A stretch of 64,000 nucleotides of DNA from SG8-41 sp963802355 (GCA_963802355.1 CAWDIV010000015.1:806001-870000); one strand, 5' to 3'; positions 1 to 8,376 are shown, numbered from the stretch's first letter. Translations and numbers: made by a program. The notes: generated by a model not told the origin, from the letters alone.

Positions 1-353
1 TTGCCCCCCGGCTCGTTGAGATAAATCGAATTGGCGAAATGAGTCGTGTGAGGCTTGGTCACCCGCTTGATCCCGTAGCGCTCCTTGTGCGTTTCGATGT
101 AGGTCCAGGCAGCGACTATCTCGTCCGGATTGGCCACACGAAACCCGTAATGGTTGTTGCGCGGCTTGTCCGGAGCGCCGGGCCCGCTTTCGTGGACGAC
201 GAGCCGCCACGGCGTGTTCGGATGCTCGAGTACGGCCTCGCCATTCCTCCGCTCGACCACCGTCATGGCCAGCAGATCGGTGAAGACCGGAATTGTTTCA
301 TCCAGGGACCGGCATTCGTAATGGCCGTGGCTCAGGGCGACAGGATTCAACAT
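1..353 (-). CDS. VOC-family protein (glyoxalase/extradiol dioxygenase fold), 3' end outside window
   Basis: The minus strand reads from an ATG at 351-353 out through the left edge, giving about 117 residues with no stop. The opening (His9 and His11 in SHGHYECRSLDETIPVF) followed by a beta-strand and helix rhythm is typical of the first half of a vicinal-oxygen-chelate domain. These are metal-binding folds used in extradiol dioxygenases and glyoxalases. A second metal-binding segment appears around NNHYGFRVANPDE. The gene begins only 20 bp beyond the stop of the FAH-family gene at 374, so the two are probably cotranscribed, a common pairing in aromatic degradation. Substrate cannot be told; the C-terminal metal ligand is not visible. 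Confidence 0.8.
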   Translation of the reverse strand, partial: MLNPVALSHGHYECRSLDETIPVFTDLLAMTVVERRNGEAVLEHPNTPWRLVVHESGPGAPDKPRNNHYGFRVANPDEIVAAWTYIETHKERYGIKRVTKPHTTHFANSIYLNEPGG

Positions 354-373
354 GCGGATAGCCTACTACAGCG

Positions 374-1261
374 TCAGGCTTCGGCCCGGACGCTGACCTC
401 CATCTCGCCGATCTTCTCGATGCTGCCCTTGAGCCGGTCCCCGTCGGCAAGTTTCTTCACGCCCGCCGGAGTGCCAGTGGTGATGAGATCCCCCGGACGC
501 AGCGTCAGCACTCCCGACAGGAAGCGGATGTGGTCGCGCAGCCCGCAGATCATGTCGCTCGTGTGCGCGCTCATGGCGGGCTTGCCGTTCTGTTCCACGC
601 GGATAGCGAGGTTCTGCGGCTCGTCGATCTCGTCGCGCGTGACGATCCACGGGCCGAGGCCGGTGAAGGTGTCGAAGCCTTTGCGAATATTTCTCGTGTT
701 CTGCCTGCCACGGCCCCACGGATCGCGTTGGCTGAAATCCCAGCAAATGGTATAGCCGAACACGTGCGCCAGCGCCTGGTCCTCGGTGACGCGCCGCGCG
801 GTCCTGCCGATCACCGCGCACAGCTCGCACTCGAAATCCACGTCTTTCGAGATTTTCGGAAGCACTACGGTCCCGCCCGGGCCGATGATGGACGAGGTCG
901 GCTTCAGGAAGAATTCCGCCATCAGGTCGTCCTTGCTCAATTGCGAGCGGTCCTCGGAGCCCGATTGCTGGCGCATCTCGGCCTGGTGGTCCTTGTAGTT
1001 CGCCGCGGCCGCCCAGAGTGACGGCGGGTTGATGATGGGAGGGAGCAGCCTGACCGAGGCGAGCGGCACGGGCGCGCCCGCGCCCGAAAAATCCTGCGCA
1101 CACTTCATCGCGGCCGCGACGTTTGCCAGCGCATCGATTACCTCGAGCATCGTGTAGCTGCTCTTCAGGTGGCCGGCCCGCACCAGAGCGTCGCCAATGG
1201 GATAGACGCGATCTCCGACGACGGCGCCCGCCTGGTTAGAGTTGTAGTGGCATATCTTCAC
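374..1261 (-). CDS. Fumarylacetoacetate hydrolase (FAH) family protein
   Basis: This 295-residue protein belongs to the FAH superfamily, which cleaves or hydrates acylpyruvates (fumarylpyruvate, fumarylacetoacetate, 2-hydroxyhepta-2,4-dienedioate). The metal-binding E-x-E is seen at Glu144/Glu146 in DVDFECELC, Asp175 follows in CWDFSQRD, and the family's TTGTPAGV signature is at 261-268. The start is GTG at 1261, supported by AGAGGGA about 7 nt upstream. The N-terminal 75 residues form the usual small non-catalytic cap. It is followed by a VOC gene (1-353) and lies 77 bp downstream of a Bug receptor gene. A fumarylpyruvate hydrolase would complement the gentisate dioxygenase at 63141, but the two are 62 kb apart and the exact substrate is not decided. 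Confidence 0.9.
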   Translation of the reverse strand: MKICHYNSNQAGAVVGDRVYPIGDALVRAGHLKSSYTMLEVIDALANVAAAMKCAQDFSGAGAPVPLASVRLLPPIINPPSLWAAAANYKDHQAEMRQQSGSEDRSQLSKDDLMAEFFLKPTSSIIGPGGTVVLPKISKDVDFECELCAVIGRTARRVTEDQALAHVFGYTICWDFSQRDPWGRGRQNTRNIRKGFDTFTGLGPWIVTRDEIDEPQNLAIRVEQNGKPAMSAHTSDMICGLRDHIRFLSGVLTLRPGDLITTGTPAGVKKLADGDRLKGSIEKIGEMEVSVRAEA

Positions 1262-1338
1262 TTCGCAGTCCCTCTTCGTGCCCAGAAAAAAGCGTTAAGT
1301 GACAAGAAATGTTCTCAAAAACATTTTCCGCCGTATCC

Positions 1339-2370
1339 CTACTCGAGCTTGACGCCCGAAGCCTTGACGACCTGCTCCCAGGACCGGTAGTCCGAGCGGA
1401 CCAATTCGGCGAACGCCTGCACCGGGCCGCCGATCGGCTCGATGCCGGCGTCGAGCAGGAGCTTCCTTGTCTTCGGCTCGTCGATCACCGCCTGCAGCTT
1501 CGCGTTGAGCAGGCGCACGATGTCGGGGCTCGTCGCCTTCGGCACGAATATGCCGAACCAGGTAGTCATCTCGTAGCCGGGCACGCCCGCCTCGGCGGAG
1601 GTCGGCAATTCGGGGACCGCGGCGAGCCGTTTTTTCGCCGCCACGGCCAACGCCTTGAGCGCGCCGCTCCTGAGATGGGATTGCACCGGATTCAATCCCA
1701 CCGACAACATCTGCACGCGCCCCGCGATCAGGTCGACGAGCGCGGGTCCCACGCCCTTGTAGGGTATGTGAGCGAGCTGCACGCCCGCAAGGCGCGCGAA
1801 ATGATCGGCGGCGAGGTGCGTCGTGCTGCCCAACCCTGCCGAGGCGTAATTGATCGTGCCGGGATTGGCCCTGGCGAGGGCGACGAACTCGCGCAGGTCC
1901 TTGACCGGAAGCGAGCCCGGCACGACGAGCAGCTGCGGCGCCCCGGCCATGTTGAACACGGGCGTGAGCGCGGTCATCGCATCGACAGGCAGCGAGCGAT
2001 AGAGGAACGGCGTGATGACGATGTTGCCGCCGGCGACCATCAGCAGCGTGTAGCCGTCGTGCGGCGCTTTCGCGACCAGGTCTATCGCGACGTTGCCCGT
2101 GGCGCCGGGCCGGTTGTCCACCACCACGTTCTGCCCGAGCATCGGTCCCAGGTGCGCCGCGGCCGTGCGCGCCAGGAAATCCGTGATGCCGCCCGGCGAG
2201 GTCGCAGCCACCATTCTGATCGGCCGCATTGGATAGGATTGCGCATCGGCGACCGGCGTGGTTACTGCGAGCGTCAGCGCAACCAATGTCGCTGAAATTG
2301 AATGAAACCGCCGATGGCCGCCGATGGCCGCCGATAATGACCAAACATGAACACGGCGGCGCCGAGGCAT
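1339..2370 (-). CDS. Bug-family periplasmic solute-binding receptor (TTT)
   Basis: Bug receptors bind small carboxylates in the periplasm and feed a TctA/TctB-type permease. This copy shows the whole family path: SYPMRPIRMV after the signal peptide, SPGGITDFLAR, VVVDNRPGATGN, DGYTLL, a glycine-rich YASAGLGSTTHLA loop, HIPYKGVGPALVDL, and the LPTSAEAGVPGYE segment before a TTWFGIFVP strand. It ends ASGVKLE. The start is unsure: the frame is open to 2436, ATG at 2370 has only a distant AAGGAG, and the stretch just before the signal core (IGGHRRF) is encoded by a 10-nt repeat (CATCGGCGGC) that also occurs between genes at 12780. It may therefore be noncoding leader read as protein. Lies 77 bp upstream of the FAH gene. 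Confidence 0.88.
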   Translation of the reverse strand: MPRRRRVHVWSLSAAIGGHRRFHSISATLVALTLAVTTPVADAQSYPMRPIRMVAATSPGGITDFLARTAAAHLGPMLGQNVVVDNRPGATGNVAIDLVAKAPHDGYTLLMVAGGNIVITPFLYRSLPVDAMTALTPVFNMAGAPQLLVVPGSLPVKDLREFVALARANPGTINYASAGLGSTTHLAADHFARLAGVQLAHIPYKGVGPALVDLIAGRVQMLSVGLNPVQSHLRSGALKALAVAAKKRLAAVPELPTSAEAGVPGYEMTTWFGIFVPKATSPDIVRLLNAKLQAVIDEPKTRKLLLDAGIEPIGGPVQAFAELVRSDYRSWEQVVKASGVKLE

Positions 2371-2430
2371 GACAAAAGACGGATCACTCCTTGAAGGAAA
2401 AAAGTCGCGAGTCGCTGCTTCTTTGCCGCC

Positions 2431-2458
2431 CATCACTCATCACTCATCACTCATCACC
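2431..2458. repeat. 7-nt tandem array (CATCACT)4
   Basis: Four consecutive 7-nt units (CATCACT three times, then CATCACC). The array encodes the last residues (VMSDE) and stop of the VOC gene at 2440-2943 on the minus strand, so repeat sequence has become the 3' end of a coding region. Confidence 0.9.
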
Positions 2459-2943
2459 GTCTTCTTCCCGGGCCGCTGCTCCAGGAATTCCTTGTCGAAA
2501 TGCCCCTTGCCCGACAAGTCCCCCTGCTCGAAGATCCACGTGTATCCACCCTGCGGGTTGGACAGTATCTCCCAGGCGTTGTCGTCGGCGTCCCAGAACA
2601 GGAAGCTGTACGTGCCGTGGCGCGCGATCGGCTTGGTAATGTCGTGCAGCCCCCACTTTTCCGCTTCCTCGTTGCAGCGGCGCCAGGCGCTGTCCACTTC
2701 CGCGTCGCTCTCGACGTCCAGGCCGTTGTGGTAAATGCGGGGCATGCGCTCCTTTTTTTTCGTGAAGACCACCGCGTACACGTGCTGCCCGCCCAGCCGG
2801 ATCATCATGGAGACCGGGCTCGTGCGCACGACCTCGAGCCCCAGGAATTCCTCGTAGAACCTACGCGTCGCCTCGAGATCGCGCGAGCCGAGCGTGCCAT
2901 GGGACAGGAATTTGGTCCTGATCGCGGGCGTGACTCTACTCAT
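2440..2943 (-). CDS. VOC-family protein, probable single-domain extradiol dioxygenase-like
   Basis: A 167-residue single VOC domain. His15 in KFLSHGTLGSRDL, His72 in YHNGLDVES and Glu125 in DNAWEIL occupy the positions of the 2-His-1-carboxylate metal site of type I extradiol dioxygenases and relatives. The FWDADDNAWEIL strand is the classic C-terminal metal-ligand strand. The chain continues for about 35 residues past the domain, and its final VMSDE is encoded by an intergenic-type 7-nt repeat, suggesting the original stop was lost or replaced. It lies between two Bug genes on the same strand. The start codon at 2943 abuts another 7-nt array and has no strong ribosome site. Substrate unknown. 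Confidence 0.85.
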   Translation of the reverse strand: MSRVTPAIRTKFLSHGTLGSRDLEATRRFYEEFLGLEVVRTSPVSMMIRLGGQHVYAVVFTKKKERMPRIYHNGLDVESDAEVDSAWRRCNEEAEKWGLHDITKPIARHGTYSFLFWDADDNAWEILSNPQGGYTWIFEQGDLSGKGHFDKEFLEQRPGKKTVMSDE

Positions 2944-2993
2944 CGTCCCTCATCCCTCATCCCTCATCCTTCATCCCTCATCCTTCATCCTTC
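2941..2993. repeat. 7-nt tandem array (CCTCATC/CTTCATC)
   Basis: About seven units of CCTCATC or CTTCATC in a row fill the 55-bp gap between a Bug gene (stop at 2999) and the VOC gene (start at 2943). No other element is visible in that gap. Confidence 0.88.
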
Positions 2994-2998
2994 CGGCC

Positions 2999-3976
2999 TC
3001 AGTCCACCTTCGCGCCCGTGCGCCTGACGACATCGGCCCACTTCGCGATTTCCTTTCTCACGTGCGCGGTAAACTGCTCCGGCGTGCCGCCGACGAGCTC
3101 GTAGCCCATCGCGGCGATGGTGTCCTTCATCGTCGTCGATGCGAGAGCTTTGTTTATTTCCGCGTTGAGCCTGGCGACGATGCCTTTGGCCACGCCGGAC
3201 GGCACTATGACCCCGCTCCAGGTGGTCACCTCGAAACCGGGCACGCCCGCCTCCGAGATGGTCGGCAGCTCGGGGAAAGCGGGCGAGCGCTTCAGGCTCG
3301 TCACGCCGAGCCCGCGCACCCGGCCTGCCCTGACGTGCGGGCCCATCGACGCCAGGTTGTCGAAAGTGAGCTGGACCCGTCCTCCGATCACTTCGGTTAT
3401 CGCCTGTTGAATCGCTTTGTACGGCACGTGGACCATCTGCGTCCCGGTCATGAGCTTGAACATCTCCATGCCCACGTGCTGCGAAGAGCCGCTGCCGGAA
3501 GAGCCGTAAGAGAGCTTGCCCGGGTTGCTCTTCGCGTAATCGATCAGCTCCTGCACCGACTTCACGGGCAGCACCGGCGTGACGGTGAGGATATGCAGCC
3601 CGAAAACGAGCTGCGCCACCATCTGCAAGTCCCTGTCGGGATCGTACGGGAGCTTCGTGATTCCAGGATTGATCGCAAGCGCCGAGACCGGCCCGTAGCC
3701 GATCGTGTAACCGTCGGGCGCGGCTTTTACGATCATCTGCATGCCGATGACGCCGTTCGCCCCCGGCCGGTTGTCGACGACGGCCTGCTGCCCCATCTGC
3801 CTGCCGAGCTCCAGCGCGACTGCGCGGGAAATGATGTCGGGCGTGCCCCCGGGGGCGGACGGCACGATGAACCGGATCGGGCGCGCCGGGTATTCGGCCG
3901 CGAGGGCCGCAGCGATCGTTGCTCCCCAGGAGAATGCGAGCCACGCGAGCAGAAAGGTCAGTCGGCTGATGTTCAT
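2999..3976 (-). CDS. Bug-family periplasmic solute-binding receptor (TTT)
   Basis: A 325-residue exported receptor. MNISRLTFLLAWLAFSWG begins a clear signal peptide ending near ALAAEYP, and the mature part starts EYPARPIRFIVP. Family segments seen are SAPGGTPDIISRA, AVVDNRPGANGVIGM, a serine-rich ligand loop YGSSGSGSSQHVGM, HVPYKAIQQAITEV and LPTISEAGVPGFEVTTW. GTG at 3979 directly precedes ATG at 3976 and the ATG is preferred, although no good ribosome site precedes either. The binding loop has more serines than most copies in this window, hinting at a different ligand. It sits between another Bug gene (4262) and a VOC gene (2440). Confidence 0.9.
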   Translation of the reverse strand: MNISRLTFLLAWLAFSWGATIAAALAAEYPARPIRFIVPSAPGGTPDIISRAVALELGRQMGQQAVVDNRPGANGVIGMQMIVKAAPDGYTIGYGPVSALAINPGITKLPYDPDRDLQMVAQLVFGLHILTVTPVLPVKSVQELIDYAKSNPGKLSYGSSGSGSSQHVGMEMFKLMTGTQMVHVPYKAIQQAITEVIGGRVQLTFDNLASMGPHVRAGRVRGLGVTSLKRSPAFPELPTISEAGVPGFEVTTWSGVIVPSGVAKGIVARLNAEINKALASTTMKDTIAAMGYELVGGTPEQFTAHVRKEIAKWADVVRRTGAKVD

Positions 3977-4261
3977 CACTTATTCGACCAGGCGGCTCAA
4001 GCAAACGAGCAATCGAAGAAAATGCTGTAGAAATGCGCCGTGCTAGGTGATGAGGTGATGCCGCTCTCGCTGGTGATGAGGTGATGAGAACCCAGTACCT
4101 CACGCCATCACTTCGTTACTTCAACGGCGGCCTCGGAGATCTAATCGCGAGATCTTCGGTAGATTGTCTCGGCCGCCCTGCGCGCCACCGGGGGTCACAT
4201 CCCCGCAAGCGGGGCCCCTGTTCCGCCCCTCGACGCGCCCTCGTCACTTCGTCACTCGAAC

Positions 4262-5242
4262 TCAATCTATCTTCGCTCCCGAACGCTTCACGATGTCGCC
4301 CCACTTGGCGTGCTCGCTGCGGATGAAGTCCCGGAACTGCTCGGGCGTGCCGCCCATCGGCTCGGAACCGAGCGGAGCGATCTTTTCCTTGAACGAGGGC
4401 GAGGCGATCATCTTGTTGAGCTCGGCGTTGAGCCTCAGGATGAGGGCGCGCGGCATGCCGGCCGGAGCGACGATGCCGGTCCAGGTCGTGGCCTCGTATC
4501 CCGGGACGCCCGCTTCCGCGATGGTGGGCAACTCAGGCACAGCTGCTGACCGCTTCGGTCCCGTCACCGCGAGCCCGCGCACCCGGCCCCCTTTAACGTG
4601 CGGCGTGATCGAGTTGGTGCTCTCGAGCATCAGCTGGACCTGGCCTGCGATGAGCTCGGTGATGCCTGCCGCACCGCCCTTGTACGGTATGTGCACGACC
4701 TGGGTGCCGGTCATGACCTTGAACAGCTCGAAGCCCACGTGCCCGGGCGTGCCGTTGCCGGAAGAGGCGTAGTTGAGCTTGCCGGGGTTCTGCTTCGCGA
4801 ATGCGATCACGTCGCGCACGCTCTTGAAGGGCGTGGTCGGCCCAGCCGCGAGCAGCATCTGGCCGGTGGTCGTCTGCGAGACGGGCGCGAGATCCTTCTG
4901 CACGTCGAGGGGCGGCTTTTGCACGACGTTGGGGCTGATCGCCAGCGCGCCGATCATCGCGTAACCGATGGTATAGCCGTCGGTAGGTGCTTTCGCCGTC
5001 AGCTCCAGACCCAGCAACAGCGCGCCGCCGGGACGGTTGTCCACGATGACCTGCTGCTTCATCTGGTTCGTCAGCTCCGCGCCGATGATGCGCGCGACCG
5101 TGTCCGAAGCGCTGCCCGACGCTTGTGGAACGATCATCCGGATCGGCCGGTTCGGATAATCCGCCGCGCCGGCCGCAATGCACTCTGCCCCGAATACAAC
5201 CAGAAAGAGGACGCCAAGACGACCGGCCCGCCTCGTGCGCAT
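4262..5242 (-). CDS. Bug-family periplasmic solute-binding receptor (TTT)
   Basis: Receptor with signal peptide (MRTRRAGRLGVLFLVVFGAE) and mature start DYPNRPIRMIVP. Two ATG codons lie 6 nt apart (5248 and 5242). GGAGGA touches the first but is 7-8 nt from the second, so 5242 is chosen. Ligand-loop variants are QASGSASDTVARI, IVDNRPGGALLLGLEL (the usual GAxG is altered to GGAL), YASSGNGTPGHVGF and HIPYKGGAAGITEL. The GGA-LLLG change lies in the loop that usually contacts the ligand carboxylate, so specificity may differ. Downstream, 3980-4261 holds no gene, only GTGATGAG-type repeats and a CCCCGCAAGCGGGG hairpin near 4193. Confidence 0.9.
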   Translation of the reverse strand: MRTRRAGRLGVLFLVVFGAECIAAGAADYPNRPIRMIVPQASGSASDTVARIIGAELTNQMKQQVIVDNRPGGALLLGLELTAKAPTDGYTIGYAMIGALAISPNVVQKPPLDVQKDLAPVSQTTTGQMLLAAGPTTPFKSVRDVIAFAKQNPGKLNYASSGNGTPGHVGFELFKVMTGTQVVHIPYKGGAAGITELIAGQVQLMLESTNSITPHVKGGRVRGLAVTGPKRSAAVPELPTIAEAGVPGYEATTWTGIVAPAGMPRALILRLNAELNKMIASPSFKEKIAPLGSEPMGGTPEQFRDFIRSEHAKWGDIVKRSGAKID

Positions 5243-5255
5243 GGTCATTCCTCCA

Positions 5256-6014
5256 TCATTTCCTCACGGCGCCTGCGTCCATGAGCTCGAATATCTCCCA
5301 CTCGCCGTAGTACACGCAAAATCCTCCGCCGTCCGGCCCACCGCCGCATCGGCTCAGGTCTATGTATTCGGACCTGATCTCGGTACGCACCGTGCGCCCC
5401 AACGCGGGCGCATACCAGTCGTACTCGACGATCTTGGTCTCCATGAGGAAGAAGTCGGCATCTCCCGGGTAAACCAGGCGCCTCACCTTGAAGGTGTCGA
5501 ACTCACCGGCCGGCACGCGGATGCGCTCGCGGCCGAGCACCTTGCCGTCCACCCGCACGCTTCTCGTCTTGGTGACGCCGGGCACCGTCGCGTTGACCCG
5601 CACCGACCACGATTTGCTCAGTTCGAGCGGAAATACGTAGGCGGGATAGGCCGACGCGAAAACGTACTCCACGTTCTGGCCATGGCTGGCAAGCGTGTGG
5701 CGCAACCAGTTTCCGTCGTTGGTGTAGATCTCGGTGCGTTCCACTCCTCCCCAAGGGGTGTCCGGAGTAACGGCAACGGCATAGCGGTCCGGATCAACCT
5801 TGTCCACTCGGTACTGGAGCTGCCCGCGAACTTCCTTGCTGTAGCCGTTTACGAGACGATAAACGTACGTCTCGCCTGAAACGGGAGCCGCCGCCGCGCC
5901 GCTCGAACCGACGCTGGTTCCCAGCGTGACCGCTGCGCAGCCGCACGCCACCAGCACCAATGAAAGCGAACGGCGTAGATCAGAATGCGATTGCTCATAT
6001 CGTCCTCCTGTCAA
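5256..6014 (-). CDS. Exported protein of unknown function
   Basis: I do not recognise this 252-residue protein. A hydrophobic stretch (SLSLVLVACGCAAVTLGTSV) near the N-terminus suggests export, perhaps as a lipoprotein. The rest is beta-rich (ETYVYRLVNGYSKEV, YAVAVTPDTPWGG, FDTFKVRRLVYPGDADF) and ends with a Cys-containing GGGPDGGGFCVYY loop. The general look is of a DUF3108-like periplasmic beta-barrel or lipocalin-type protein, which is inference only. The start is odd: the in-frame codon at 6014 is TTG, whereas the strong AGGAGG near 6005 is followed by an ATG in another frame (MSNRILIYAVRF). Either an unusual start or a small indel near the 5' end is likely. The stop is 8 bp from the Bug ORF at 4262. 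Confidence 0.7.
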   Translation of the reverse strand: MTGGRYEQSHSDLRRSLSLVLVACGCAAVTLGTSVGSSGAAAAPVSGETYVYRLVNGYSKEVRGQLQYRVDKVDPDRYAVAVTPDTPWGGVERTEIYTNDGNWLRHTLASHGQNVEYVFASAYPAYVFPLELSKSWSVRVNATVPGVTKTRSVRVDGKVLGRERIRVPAGEFDTFKVRRLVYPGDADFFLMETKIVEYDWYAPALGRTVRTEIRSEYIDLSRCGGGPDGGGFCVYYGEWEIFELMDAGAVRK

Positions 6015-6120
6015 ATATCCCTCGAATCGTAGACCCCGGCGGCGGCAGGCGCAATGCGCAGCGGAAACCGGCGGCGATGAAGGCTTGCGCTAGACGCCAC
6101 GACTGGGGAAGACTAGCTCC

Positions 6121-7095
6121 ATGAAGATCATTTCCGTACTTGCTGTCGGGGCACTCGTGGTTATGCCCGCCATGGGTTCATGGAGCATTGCACAGACCTA
6201 TCCGTACCGGCCGGTGAGGATAATCGCGCCCAACCCCCCAGGGGGCGGCTTCGACCTGGTCGCCCGTGTCTGCGCCCAGAAGTTGACCGAGCAACTCGGG
6301 CAGCAGGTCGTGGTCGAAAACCGCGCCGGCGCCGGCACACTGGTCGGCACCGAGGTCGCCGCCAAGTCCACGCCGGATGGCTATACGCTCCTCGTCGGCA
6401 GCCTGAGCAATCTCGCGGCCAATCCCGGCTTGTACCGGAACCTGGCCTACGATCCGCTCGCCGATTTCGTTCCGGTGGGCATGATCGTGGCCTACAGCTA
6501 CGCGTTGGTGTCGCGCAAGGATCTCCCGGCGCAGAGCCTGCGCGAAATCATCGAGTTCGCGCGCACCAATCCGGGCAAGCTCACGTACGCCTCGGGTGGC
6601 GTCGGCACCGGTCAGCACGTGGCCGCAGCGGTACTCGCGCAGCTCGCGGGCGTGCAGATGCTGCACGTGCCCTACCGCGGCGCGCAGGCGGCGCACCTCG
6701 ATCTGCAGAGCGGTCGCGTGGATCTATTCTTCGACAATGCCGTGACCGCCAAGCCGTACGTGGACGAAGGCCGCATCAAGGCCTACGCCGTGTCCGGCGC
6801 GCAGCGCTTCCCCGGCATGCCGGGCGTTCCCACGGTGAACGAGACCGGCGTCGCTAAAATGGAGATGGACGCGTGGTTCGGCATGTTCTCGCGCGCCGGG
6901 ACGCCGGCGCCCGTGCTGCAGCGCCTGCGCGCGGAAATGGAGAAAGTCATACAGGCGCCCGACGTCGTCGCGCGCTTCGAGAAAGGCGGCGGACGCATCA
7001 TGCGCATGTCCCCTGCCGAAGGGGACGCCTACGTAAGATCCGAAGTGAAGAAATGGAGCACCCTGATCCGGCAGGCGGGAATCAGCGCCGAATGA
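6121..7095 (+). CDS. Bug-family periplasmic solute-binding receptor (TTT)
   Basis: First gene of a plus-strand run. A 324-residue receptor with signal peptide ending near SWSIAQTYP. Segments: NPPGGGFDLVARVCAQK (with an unusual cysteine), VVVENRAGAGTLVGTE, DGYTLLVGS, YASGGVGTGQHVAAA, HVPYRGAQAAHLDL (Arg instead of the common Lys) and VPTVNETGVAKMEMDAW, where the usual PG is replaced by AK. It ends IRQAGISAE. A cupin gene follows after 13 bp, so they are probably one operon with the LigA/LigB-type dioxygenase genes further down. This suggests, but does not prove, that the ligand is an aromatic acid or a ring-cleavage product. Confidence 0.9.
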   Translation: MKIISVLAVGALVVMPAMGSWSIAQTYPYRPVRIIAPNPPGGGFDLVARVCAQKLTEQLGQQVVVENRAGAGTLVGTEVAAKSTPDGYTLLVGSLSNLAANPGLYRNLAYDPLADFVPVGMIVAYSYALVSRKDLPAQSLREIIEFARTNPGKLTYASGGVGTGQHVAAAVLAQLAGVQMLHVPYRGAQAAHLDLQSGRVDLFFDNAVTAKPYVDEGRIKAYAVSGAQRFPGMPGVPTVNETGVAKMEMDAWFGMFSRAGTPAPVLQRLRAEMEKVIQAPDVVARFEKGGGRIMRMSPAEGDAYVRSEVKKWSTLIRQAGISAE

Positions 7096-7108
7096 GCGAG
7101 GAGGCGAG

Positions 7109-7609
7109 ATGGCAAAGGCAAGGATGAAAGCCAGGAGCGACGCGAGCAGAACCCGCAGGCAGAGCCCGGCCAAGCGGCGCGTGACGCCGCGGGCGAAGCC
7201 GGAGGCACGGCCGCCGCAGGAATTTACGGTGAGCCATCACAGGGACGAGGATTTCCAGGCGAACGGTCTTCGGAACTACGCGAAATACCGCGATCTCGGG
7301 CTGAGCCGGGCCACCCAGGGGATGGTGCAGGCCCACGTCATACGTTTCGTGCCGCCGTGCCGGCCGGAGGAAGTCTCCAAGCGCCACTATCACGAAGTCG
7401 ATTTGCAGATGATCTATGTGCTCAAGGGCTGGATCAAGACCGAGCTCGAAGGACACGGCGCGATCCTGATGAACGCGGGAAGCTGCTGGATACAGCCGAA
7501 CCGCATCGAGCATTCGGTGCTCGACTACTCGGACGATTGCGAGGTCCTTGAAATCGTCCTGCCGGCCGATTTCAAGACGGTCGAGCTGGCGCAGAACCTA
7601 TCTCAATAG
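7109..7609 (+). CDS. Cupin-domain protein
   Basis: A 166-residue single cupin. The basic N-terminal 35 residues (many Arg/Lys) are followed by one conserved double-stranded beta-helix: motif 1 KRHYHEVDLQMIYVLKGW with His93, His95 and Gln100, motif 2 NRIEHSVLDY with His135. That arrangement can hold a divalent metal as in small dioxygenases, isomerases or regulators. The stop and last residues NLSQ are encoded inside the left inverted terminal repeat of a 270-bp insertion-like element (7593-7862), so the native C-terminus has probably been replaced. Lies between a Bug gene and the LigA-like gene. Function within the pathway is unknown. Confidence 0.85.
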   Translation: MAKARMKARSDASRTRRQSPAKRRVTPRAKPEARPPQEFTVSHHRDEDFQANGLRNYAKYRDLGLSRATQGMVQAHVIRFVPPCRPEEVSKRHYHEVDLQMIYVLKGWIKTELEGHGAILMNAGSCWIQPNRIEHSVLDYSDDCEVLEIVLPADFKTVELAQNLSQ

Positions 7610-7862
7610 TAAGGCACGTGTGCGACGGAGGCGATGTGGGATGCAGTTCGAGAAGGAGAGCCCGAAGGAATATGTCGATATTTCGAGGGCTCCCGACAAA
7701 GAAATGCGCCCAGATCGCCCCGTCCCTCCGGGTTGCGGCCAGGACGGGCGTCTGCATCGTTGCCCGGCTTGACCATATCGACATATGGCCTGCGCCGTGC
7801 GCCTCGCAGCCACCTCGTCCTGGCCACAACGCATCACGCGCCTTACTATTGAGATAGGTTCT
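7593..7862. mobile_element. 270-bp MITE-like element with 28-bp terminal inverted repeats
   Basis: Positions 7593-7620 and 7835-7862 are inverted copies (one mismatch in 28; core CCTATCTCAATAGTAAGGC). An 11-bp motif TATGTCGATAT recurs in opposite orientation about 80 nt from each end, and the interior is an imperfect palindrome. No transposase is encoded, so this is a nonautonomous miniature inverted-repeat element by structure. It ends exactly before the ATG of the LigA-like gene and supplies the stop of the cupin gene. No unambiguous target-site duplication was found. Confidence 0.8.
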
Positions 7863-8162
7863 ATGCGCGACTACTGGCTGAGCAAGCTGTTCTTCGACTT
7901 GCAGAGTCCCGCGGCGGCGGAAGAATACCGTGCCGCACGCGGAAAAGTGCTCGACCGCTATCCGCTCAAGCCCGAAGTGCGGGCCGCCGTCGAGCGCGAT
8001 GACGTGGCGTACGTGGCGAGACTGGTGAATCCGTACCTGTTGCGATTCTACTTTCACATGGCCGGCATGCCGGAGGACGATTTCGTGCGAAAGATCCGCG
8101 CTTCCGCGCCCGTCAGCGAGGTGGAAAGTGGACTCATTCAAGCCACAGATAAACACGGATAA
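7863..8162 (+). CDS. LigA-type small subunit of a class III extradiol dioxygenase
   Basis: A 99-residue helical protein matching the LigA fold, which caps the active site of LigB-type protocatechuate 4,5-dioxygenases and relatives: DYWLSKLFFDLQSPAAAEEY, then LDRYPLKPEVRAAVERDDV and NPYLLRFYFHMAGMPEDDF. A LigB-like gene follows at 8377. The start is ATG 7863, immediately after the right end of the MITE-like element, so no native leader or clear ribosome site remains. The last residues ATDKHG and the stop lie in a 10-nt-period repeat (8141 onward), so both ends of the reading frame touch repetitive DNA. It may be less well expressed than its ancestor. Confidence 0.85.
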   Translation: MRDYWLSKLFFDLQSPAAAEEYRAARGKVLDRYPLKPEVRAAVERDDVAYVARLVNPYLLRFYFHMAGMPEDDFVRKIRASAPVSEVESGLIQATDKHG

Positions 8163-8343
8163 ACACAGATGAGAGCAAAAACCAACGGAAAACACGGACA
8201 AAACGGAAGGCCTGAAATGATTCTATTCGTTGATTCGTTGCTTCGCTTTTTGTAGTTTCTGTGTGCTTCCGTGTGTTTCCGTGGCTGAAATCTTGAATGT
8301 CAGGTTTGAATTTATCCGTGTTTATCTGTGTGTATCCGTGGCT
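8141..8343. repeat. Nested inverted-repeat element (10-nt period) between ligA-like and ligB-like genes
   Basis: Left arms read AGCCACAGATAAACACGGAT and then ACGGAAAACACGGACAAAAC. Right arms are their approximate reverse complements in reverse order (GTGTGCTTCCGTGTGTTTCC, then TTTATCCGTGTTTATCTGTG ending GTGGCT). A transcript could fold into one long nested hairpin. It fills the 214-bp gap between two subunit genes. Confidence 0.85.
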
Positions 8344-8376
8344 AACGTTGCTTTTCTCTTGGGATAGGTTTTAAGA

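Noticed and set aside
366..1103. Long Arg/Gly/Ala-rich frames opposite or out of phase with clear genes (many across the window)
   Set aside because: In GC-rich DNA such frames arise opposite real genes; composition is arginine-rich without family similarity.
4124..4176. Imperfect 50-bp palindrome GGCGGCC ... GGCCGCC with AGATCT repeats
   Set aside because: Pairing is interrupted in many places and there is one copy only; not enough to call a regulatory RNA or element.
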